From contig CALTCK010000001.1 in NCBI GenBank assembly GCA_943842625.1, positions 62,001-126,000 of the forward strand: a stretch of DNA of 64,000 nucleotides. The letters are read 5' to 3'. The notes beneath the pieces were generated by a model that ran no database searches, was not told the origin of the DNA, and worked only from the letters and a program-made list of their open reading frames with translations. Both the position numbers and the translations under genes were made by a program. Numbering within the stretch: the stretch's first letter is position 1; the number at the start of each line of letters is the position of its first letter. Below are positions 58,877 through 64,000 of the stretch, in pieces. The DNA comes from an uncultured Flavobacteriaceae bacterium. Lineage in GTDB: Bacteria > Bacteroidota > Bacteroidia > Flavobacteriales > Flavobacteriaceae.

Positions 58877-59890
58877 TTAGTAAACTAAATTTAAAATCAC
58901 TTTTTCTTTTTGCAGAAAAGGGTTGTCTGAGGGAATTTCTATGATGATTTCTCTACCAAAAGTTTTTAGCTCTTTAATTTTTCTGAGTCTTGGCGGAATT
59001 TCTACAATTCTGGAACCTAAAGTTTTTACGACTCCTTTATTTTGGATATCAGGTCTTGAACTTGAAAATATGCTTATTGAATCGTTTATATTTATTTTTA
59101 GAATAAGTTCTTCATGAATATAACCTACCACCAAGTTGGGGCTTTCTTCATAAAAAGAAATAAGCGCTCCAAACGATGCTATTTTTTCTCCTTCTTTACA
59201 ATGTACATTTCCAATTAACCCATCTGATGGGGCCAAAATAAGCTCATCTCTTTTTCTTTTTTTATAATGGTCTAATTGTGCCTCTAGTGCTCTGATTTCT
59301 GAAAGTAAGGGGTTGTTTTGAGCAAATCGCTCACTCTTTAAATTATTAATTTGAGTGCGAATTATTTCTTGTGTTTGTTTTAGTTCTAATTCTAGTGAAG
59401 CTAATTTTACTTGACTTGGATTGATAATTTCATTGGATTCACTATCCATTAAATTTATACTTTTAATTTTTTTTGATAATTCCTTATTGTTATTAAGCTT
59501 AATTTTTAATTGATCTATCTGTGATTGAATTTTACTGGTTTGCTCTTTCAATTCGATTTCGTATTGAAGGATTCTCCAGTCCAAATCAGATTTCCATAAA
59601 TTATACTTGGTTTGCAGTTCTTCAATTTTATATTCTACATCGCTCGTTTTAATAGGTAAGGTAGCTGATATCACGTTTAATAATGGCGAACCCTTTTCGA
59701 CTTTTTGACCAACTGTAACAAATATTTTTTCAACCTCAATGGCATTTTCCATGCTAATTTCAGTTTCTTTATTATCGGCAAATCCATAAAAAGTTACGGT
59801 GCTATCTGCTTTGAAAAAAAGTGAATAAAGTAATAAAACACAGATTAGTATCGCAACCAGATAAATAAGGTTAAATTTTTTCATAATCAT
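58877..59890 (-). CDS. HlyD/membrane-fusion adaptor protein
   Basis: This 337-residue periplasmic adaptor has an N-terminal transmembrane helix (about 8-26) and a split lipoyl domain, with halves at about 47-72 (VEKIFVTVGQKVEKGSPLL) and about 215-245 (LAPSDGLIGNVHCKEGEKI). A long coiled-coil hairpin lies between them. A beta-barrel part follows, ending KEKVILNLVY. Such adaptors bridge an inner-membrane partner to a TolC duct. The start overlaps the DUF4956 gene by 20 bases; an alternative ATG two codons in (MKKFNLIY) is equally likely. No ABC, RND or MFS pump gene is present nearby. Confidence 0.87.
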   Translation of the reverse strand: MIMKKFNLIYLVAILICVLLLYSLFFKADSTVTFYGFADNKETEISMENAIEVEKIFVTVGQKVEKGSPLLNVISATLPIKTSDVEYKIEELQTKYNLWKSDLDWRILQYEIELKEQTSKIQSQIDQLKIKLNNNKELSKKIKSINLMDSESNEIINPSQVKLASLELELKQTQEIIRTQINNLKSERFAQNNPLLSEIRALEAQLDHYKKRKRDELILAPSDGLIGNVHCKEGEKIASFGALISFYEESPNLVVGYIHEELILKININDSISIFSSSRPDIQNKGVVKTLGSRIVEIPPRLRKIKELKTFGREIIIEIPSDNPFLQKEKVILNLVY

Positions 59891-60584
59891 CTTTGAAATT
59901 TATCCTCACATTAAATATTCCTTCCATTACAGCTAATTCATTAACTAATACTCGTGCTTTCTCTTTACTTTCTATTTTAATTTTAAAATCGAAGGAAACC
60001 ATCTGAATTAGAGTATCTCCACTTTTTTTATTATTGATAGCATACTTTGATAAGTTTACCTTTACACAGGTATTACTTAGATGATCTTCAATGATTTTAC
60101 GCTTATTAGATGCTAATAAAATATCATTTGGGATATCAAACTGTAAACTTGCAATAACCGATGTTTTTTTACTTAAATCGGAATAATGTATTAACAATAC
60201 CACCAAACAAAAGCCCAGTGTCCCAATTACTGCAATCGTAAATCCATAAACTCCAGTAGCTATACCAACTGTAATAGAGGTAAACATAAATGCCATATTT
60301 CTTGGGTTTCGAAGCGTAGTTCTGAACCTAATAATGGCAAGTGCCCCTAACATACCAAGTCCCCTTGCTAGACTATCACCAATTGCTTGCATTACTGTTG
60401 CTACTGGAATAGATATTAGTATTAGAGCTTGTATAAAATATTTTGGACTTTCTAATTCTCTGGAAGTCTTCTGATAAATCAAAGCAATTAAAGAGGACAA
60501 AACAAATGAAACTAATGCTATTACAATTACATTGGTTAAACTAGATCCCTCTAAATTATTGGTCAAACTTGAAAAATCAAACAT
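59871..60584 (-). CDS. DUF4956 inner-membrane protein
   Basis: This 237-residue protein has four helices in its first 135 residues (about 18-38, 49-66, 94-112, 115-134). The DUF4956 signature lies around ALAIIRFRTTLRNPRNMAFM. A cytosolic alpha/beta domain of about 100 residues follows (SLQFDIPNDILL, VSFDFKIKIESKEKARVLVN), resembling a small ACT/ferredoxin-like sensor fold. The function is unknown. In other bacteria DUF4956 genes often sit with CotH and VTC-type polyphosphate-polymerase genes. Here CotH is present, VTC is absent, and an adaptor plus TolC follow. Confidence 0.87.
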   Translation of the reverse strand: MFDFSSLTNNLEGSSLTNVIVIALVSFVLSSLIALIYQKTSRELESPKYFIQALILISIPVATVMQAIGDSLARGLGMLGALAIIRFRTTLRNPRNMAFMFTSITVGIATGVYGFTIAVIGTLGFCLVVLLIHYSDLSKKTSVIASLQFDIPNDILLASNKRKIIEDHLSNTCVKVNLSKYAINNKKSGDTLIQMVSFDFKIKIESKEKARVLVNELAVMEGIFNVRINFKDDYEKI

Positions 60585-60601
60585 ACTATTTTACTATTTT
60601 T

Positions 60602-63568
60602 TTATTCAATAATAAGTTTTTGTGTCTGGACTAATGTTTGATCCATTGCAATTATTTTTAATAGATAAATACCAGCATTTAAGTTACCTCTTGAAATTAT
60701 AAATGTGTTATCGTTGGTCTCCTTGGAAAGAATTTCTCTTCCCAATATATCAAACATTTTCATCGCTAACTTAGAATTTGTATTAGAGACCGTAATTGTT
60801 GCCGTTGTTTTCATAGGATTTGGATATACAGAGATATTCATCATTGTTCCGACTTCATCGGTTCCTAAACTACAATCATTATTAGCAGTAGCCGGAGTTC
60901 CGTATTCAAATCCCGGTGCTGCACAAGCATCCCAATTTTCTCCTTCATCATTATCTAAATCTGGATCGATTAATTCAAGTGTGGGTCCGTTTCCATCGGC
61001 CTCTGTTGGCCATGGGTCTTCATCGTCATAATCAACAGAGTCGACTAAAACACTGGAGTTATCGTATAATCGAATTAACTCGCCTCCTCCACTTAAACCA
61101 AATTCAAAATCACCTAAAACTGGGCTTACATCGGGATAATAGGTTTGAAAATCTGCTAAACTTTGAGCTAATACTATATATGAATCTGCAGGCATAATTG
61201 TTCCTGAAGGAATAATAAACTCATGTAAGTCGTCACTATCTTTGAATACCCATCCAGAAATATCTACCGAAATGTCAGAATTGTTATACAATTCAATCCA
61301 ATCTTTCACTTCAAGATCTGGCGAATCTTTATAATTAATTTCGTTAATAACAATTTCAGACCCTCCTACATAAGAGAATACCGCCGTAACGTTTTCAGCT
61401 TGCTCCAAAAAGAATGAGGTGTTAATTGCATTTTCATCAACAACGGTATGATTATCCAATTCCCAGTGATCAAAGACATAATCTGCGTTGTTCTGTTCTG
61501 CTTCTAATAATATATCAATTCCTCCATTATAAGAACCTGTCCAAGGGTAATCACTATTATCAATAGTAATAGAATTCAATTGGATTTGACCAGCCCCTTC
61601 TGGAACTACATTGAGGGAAATGTCATAAGGTCCAGTCAAATTATAACAGTCATTAAGACCTCCCGGGATGTATTCTATTCGGTCACTAATAAAATCTTTT
61701 ATTTTTTGAACATTGTCCTGCCACTGGCCCATACTTCCTCCCCATCTTTCAATGTGTTGAGGCATTTCTGGAGCAATAGCATTTTCTATCCCTTCTAGAA
61801 CTCCTATCATCTCCTCTTCTTTAAATGCAGTATTCATTAAATCCATGTATCGGGTTATATAGTATTGACGAAACTCCTCATTTTCTAATAACTTATTTAG
61901 CAAAACTATATGTTGCTCAGGATCTGCAGTAATACCTTCTGGATAACAGGGATCGGCATCTGGATTTTCATTAGGAACCCCCGTATAATTTATATAATGA
62001 TTGAACGTTGCGTCCTCATCCCATAAAACATAACCCCATTTTAAATGACTACCAGAGGGATCTAAACCTCTCCACCAAGAGGTATTCCAATTGATCCAAT
62101 CGGTACATACTACAAAGGAGTTGATTAAAATATAATCGACTAAACTAGTCACATCAATTTCAGCGGCCACTTGCTGGTAATTTGCTTGGATAGATAAATC
62201 ATTTGATAAAGCAAAGGAGTGAATTTCTTCCCAATCATCAAATGCATCCTGTCCACCATATTGCGCCCAAGTACCTCCCCAATTCATTAAATATTGAACA
62301 TTATATTTGTCTTGATCGTAATAAAAATCGGTATAATCAGAATCACTTACTTTTTCTCTTATGGAATAGACACCCCAGAATACGCCATTTGCATAAACAA
62401 CACAACGATCTCCTCTTCTCAAGTCGACATTTAAATTATTTTTATTGGCTAGTTTTTGGATAAAAACATCTCTGGTATGTGCACTTGAATCAATTCCTGG
62501 ATAATTGTCATCGCCTGACGCTCTGATAATGATTCTCTGAAAACTTTCTCTTTCAGAATACTCTAAAAGTTTATCATTAATTGCATCATGGTATCCCATT
62601 TCATCTCTGGCAATATAATCAAAACTTCGCTGAGGAAATTGCCAAGAATCTTGACCATGTTTGTTGTATTCTCCATAACCCGCATCTTTCCTTATACCCT
62701 CAGCATCAAAATACTCAATAGTACCATGGGGTCTTAAACTTTGATTTCCATTTAATAGAACGGTTAGCTCGTCTGCTGATGTCGACAACACTGGTAATGA
62801 ATGATTTTCATCGATAAAATAAGTGTTAAAAGAAATAAAACTTGGTAAAATTTCTGGATTATCGGAAATCACTATTGCTTTAACTATTTTTGTTTGAGAT
62901 AACGTTAAAGCTGCAGAATATTCTGTTGAACTATCGGAGGGCAATGTTCCATTTAGCGTATAATAAATCGAAGAATTAGGTTCGTCTGATGTGATGGAAA
63001 CGTTTTGAGTCCCTTCATAAAAACCAGCTTCTAAGTTCATAACAGGAGTTTCTGCATAAGCTAGGTAGCTAGCACCTGAATTAGAATCGCCTAGAGTTGA
63101 AACTGTAAAAATTTTCCAATCTCCGGAACCATTAGGTGACTTTCCCATGGAATGTTCTAGTTGTGCTTTTTGAAGTTCTACATCTTCAAGAATAGATCCA
63201 CTAGCATCAGAAAAAACAATGTGCTCTTGGGTATTTCTTGTTTGTTTGAGTTTGAAATTTGTATGGTAATTATTTCCTGAAACCTCATCTCTTCCAGAGC
63301 ACCAAAAAACCAAATATCCGTTAGCAGGAATCACAGTCTCTTCTGGGATTTCCCATTTTGTTGGGTTGGTAGTTTTATCACTCAAGTAAAAACCCCCAAC
63401 ATTTACGGAAGAAGCGCCTGTGTTGTAAAGTTCAATCCAATCTTCTTCACCGCCATAATTATCCAAATAACTACTAAGATTAGAGACAGAATATTCATTA
63501 ATTACAACTTGACCAAAACAAGACATGGAAGCTATTACAATACTAAATAACAAAATAATTTTTTTCAT
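60602..63568 (-). CDS. CotH-kinase/lamin-tail protein with type IX sorting domain
   Basis: This is a 988-residue secreted protein. Order: signal peptide (1-20); lamin-tail domain (about 20-135, VVINEYSVSN, EDWIELYNTG); chitobiase-like beta domain (about 175-245); and a CotH-like kinase core (about 255-640, PQRSFDYIARDEMGY, RRGDRCVVYANGVFWGVYSI, YVLWDEDATFN). A bacterial repeat-type domain (about 650-735) and a second lamin-tail domain (about 735-850) follow. The last 75 residues are a type IX secretion C-terminal sorting domain (ISVYPNPMKTTATITV ... IYLLKIIAMDQTLVQ). CotH of spore formers phosphorylates coat proteins; here the target is unknown. It heads the operon with DUF4956, HlyD and TolC genes. 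Confidence 0.93.
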   Translation of the reverse strand: MKKIILLFSIVIASMSCFGQVVINEYSVSNLSSYLDNYGGEEDWIELYNTGASSVNVGGFYLSDKTTNPTKWEIPEETVIPANGYLVFWCSGRDEVSGNNYHTNFKLKQTRNTQEHIVFSDASGSILEDVELQKAQLEHSMGKSPNGSGDWKIFTVSTLGDSNSGASYLAYAETPVMNLEAGFYEGTQNVSITSDEPNSSIYYTLNGTLPSDSSTEYSAALTLSQTKIVKAIVISDNPEILPSFISFNTYFIDENHSLPVLSTSADELTVLLNGNQSLRPHGTIEYFDAEGIRKDAGYGEYNKHGQDSWQFPQRSFDYIARDEMGYHDAINDKLLEYSERESFQRIIIRASGDDNYPGIDSSAHTRDVFIQKLANKNNLNVDLRRGDRCVVYANGVFWGVYSIREKVSDSDYTDFYYDQDKYNVQYLMNWGGTWAQYGGQDAFDDWEEIHSFALSNDLSIQANYQQVAAEIDVTSLVDYILINSFVVCTDWINWNTSWWRGLDPSGSHLKWGYVLWDEDATFNHYINYTGVPNENPDADPCYPEGITADPEQHIVLLNKLLENEEFRQYYITRYMDLMNTAFKEEEMIGVLEGIENAIAPEMPQHIERWGGSMGQWQDNVQKIKDFISDRIEYIPGGLNDCYNLTGPYDISLNVVPEGAGQIQLNSITIDNSDYPWTGSYNGGIDILLEAEQNNADYVFDHWELDNHTVVDENAINTSFFLEQAENVTAVFSYVGGSEIVINEINYKDSPDLEVKDWIELYNNSDISVDISGWVFKDSDDLHEFIIPSGTIMPADSYIVLAQSLADFQTYYPDVSPVLGDFEFGLSGGGELIRLYDNSSVLVDSVDYDDEDPWPTEADGNGPTLELIDPDLDNDEGENWDACAAPGFEYGTPATANNDCSLGTDEVGTMMNISVYPNPMKTTATITVSNTNSKLAMKMFDILGREILSKETNDNTFIISRGNLNAGIYLLKIIAMDQTLVQTQKLIIE

Positions 63569-63606
63569 ATTTTTTTAACTTATTAAAGAATTTTTTTAAT
63601 AGAAAT

Positions 63607-63614
63607 CAAATATA
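63607..63614 (-). promoter_or_regulatory. Putative -7 element for the CotH operon
   Basis: On the minus strand TATATTTG matches TAnnTTTG exactly, about 40 bases before the ATG at 63568. No TTG is present at the -33 spacing. Confidence 0.4.
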
Positions 63615-63771
63615 GTCAAATTACACATCTTTACACTAGATGTCTAAAACTCAATATCTTTAAGGACTAATAGTCCATTTATTATGGAAAATAGCTCCTT
63701 TTATGCTATTTGTATTTTTTTATTTAAGGTTTATTAAAGTAAAAAGAGCTTACATCTAAAAACATATTGAC

Positions 63772-63779
63772 TATTTTTG
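63772..63779 (+). promoter_or_regulatory. Putative -7 element for the MerT-like gene
   Basis: TATTTTTG matches TAnnTTTG exactly, 22 bases before the ATG at 63802. No clear -33 TTG is seen. Confidence 0.4.
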
Positions 63780-63801
63780 AATACAATAAAACAATAAAAT
63801 T

Positions 63802-64000
63802 ATGTCTACTGAAAAAAAACCCAATTTAATTAAATGGAGCTTAAAATACTCCATAAGTGCTGCTATTGCTGGAATTTTATGCTGTGTAGCACCAGCTATT
63901 TTATTTATGTTTGGTATCATGAGTGGGGTGTATGCTATCTCCTTTGCTGATTTTTTCTATAATGACGATGGGAGTTCTGGAATAGGGGCATGGATTTTAA
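63802..64000 (+). CDS. MerT-like mercuric/heavy-metal membrane transporter, N-terminal part
   Basis: The first 66 residues are visible before the right edge. The protein opens MSTEKKPNLIKWSLKYSIS, and the first helix carries a vicinal Cys pair and proline (GILCCVAPAILFMFGIMSG). This matches the MerT/MerTP helix-1 motif that passes Hg(II) or other soft metals. A short loop (ADFFYNDDGSSGI) and the start of the next helix follow. The rest, and any MerP-like partner, lie outside. Confidence 0.65.
   Translation, partial: MSTEKKPNLIKWSLKYSISAAIAGILCCVAPAILFMFGIMSGVYAISFADFFYNDDGSSGIGAWIL

Noticed and set aside
60705-62463. Several plus-strand frames across the CotH gene
   Set aside because: They are antisense shadows of an intact 988-residue protein.

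Overview
The window is an AT-rich chromosomal segment that looks like a marine Flavobacteriaceae (Bacteroidota) genome. Evidence: the gliding/type IX secretion genes gldK-gldL-gldM at the left edge, a secreted protein with a type IX C-terminal sorting domain at the right, a degradative-type HMG-CoA reductase next to a GYDIA-family GHMP kinase, tandem POT peptide transporters beside a DPP-IV-like peptidase, a TonB-dependent receptor, and -7 elements of the Bacteroidota form TAnnTTTG. Short or overlapping gene junctions (TAATG) and TTG starts are common. No CRISPR array, insertion sequence, rRNA or prophage is visible.

Layout. 1-6261 (minus): gldM (partial), gldL, gldK, then a ureohydrolase-fold protein and topA. 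6661-11178 (plus): miaB, a sigma-54-type activator, lptE, a TPR protein and secG, closed by a strong terminator. 11317-13278: groS-groL. 13355-16465 (minus): a metal-linked module (HYC_CC_PP protein, TonB receptor, HMA protein). 16593-18310: a GAF protein and a convergent MacB-type permease. 18491-25587 (plus): purH, then the rod-shape operon mreB-mreC-mreD-mrdA-rodA. 25601-28887 (minus): a DppC-like permease and a tail-specific protease whose lipoprotein leader is out of frame. 29056-33775 (plus): surE, a small membrane protein, lpxB, an NlpC/P60 lipoprotein and a comEC broken by four frameshifts. 33776-39654 (minus): a thioredoxin-like protein, two POT transporters and a DPP-IV peptidase. 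39803-42027: the HMG-CoA reductase/GHMP kinase pair. 42078-49803 (minus): an envelope block (PpiD/SurA-like chaperone, CNNM protein, small membrane protein, lptC, TPR protein, outer-membrane barrel, coaX). Then come tRNA-Phe(GAA) and an RluE-type pseudouridine synthase.

50821-56661 (plus) is a compact eight-gene arsenosugar cluster: AhpD-like protein, ArsS radical SAM enzyme, rhodanese, TIGR04282 transferase, purine nucleoside phosphorylase, ArsM methyltransferase, DUF547 protein and TIGR04283 glycosyltransferase. A frameshifted outer-membrane barrel gene lies directly after it on the other strand.

57590-63568 (minus) is the best candidate for an undescribed system: a type IX-secreted CotH-kinase/lamin-tail protein, a DUF4956 membrane protein, an HlyD-like adaptor and a TolC-like outer-membrane protein, packed as one operon with no ABC, RND or MFS pump. 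A MerT-like gene runs off the right edge.

Three genes are damaged (comEC, the protease leader, the barrel gene), while roughly fifty neighbours are intact. Real gene decay is therefore the simpler reading for comEC and the barrel gene. The single protease shift could still be a sequence error.
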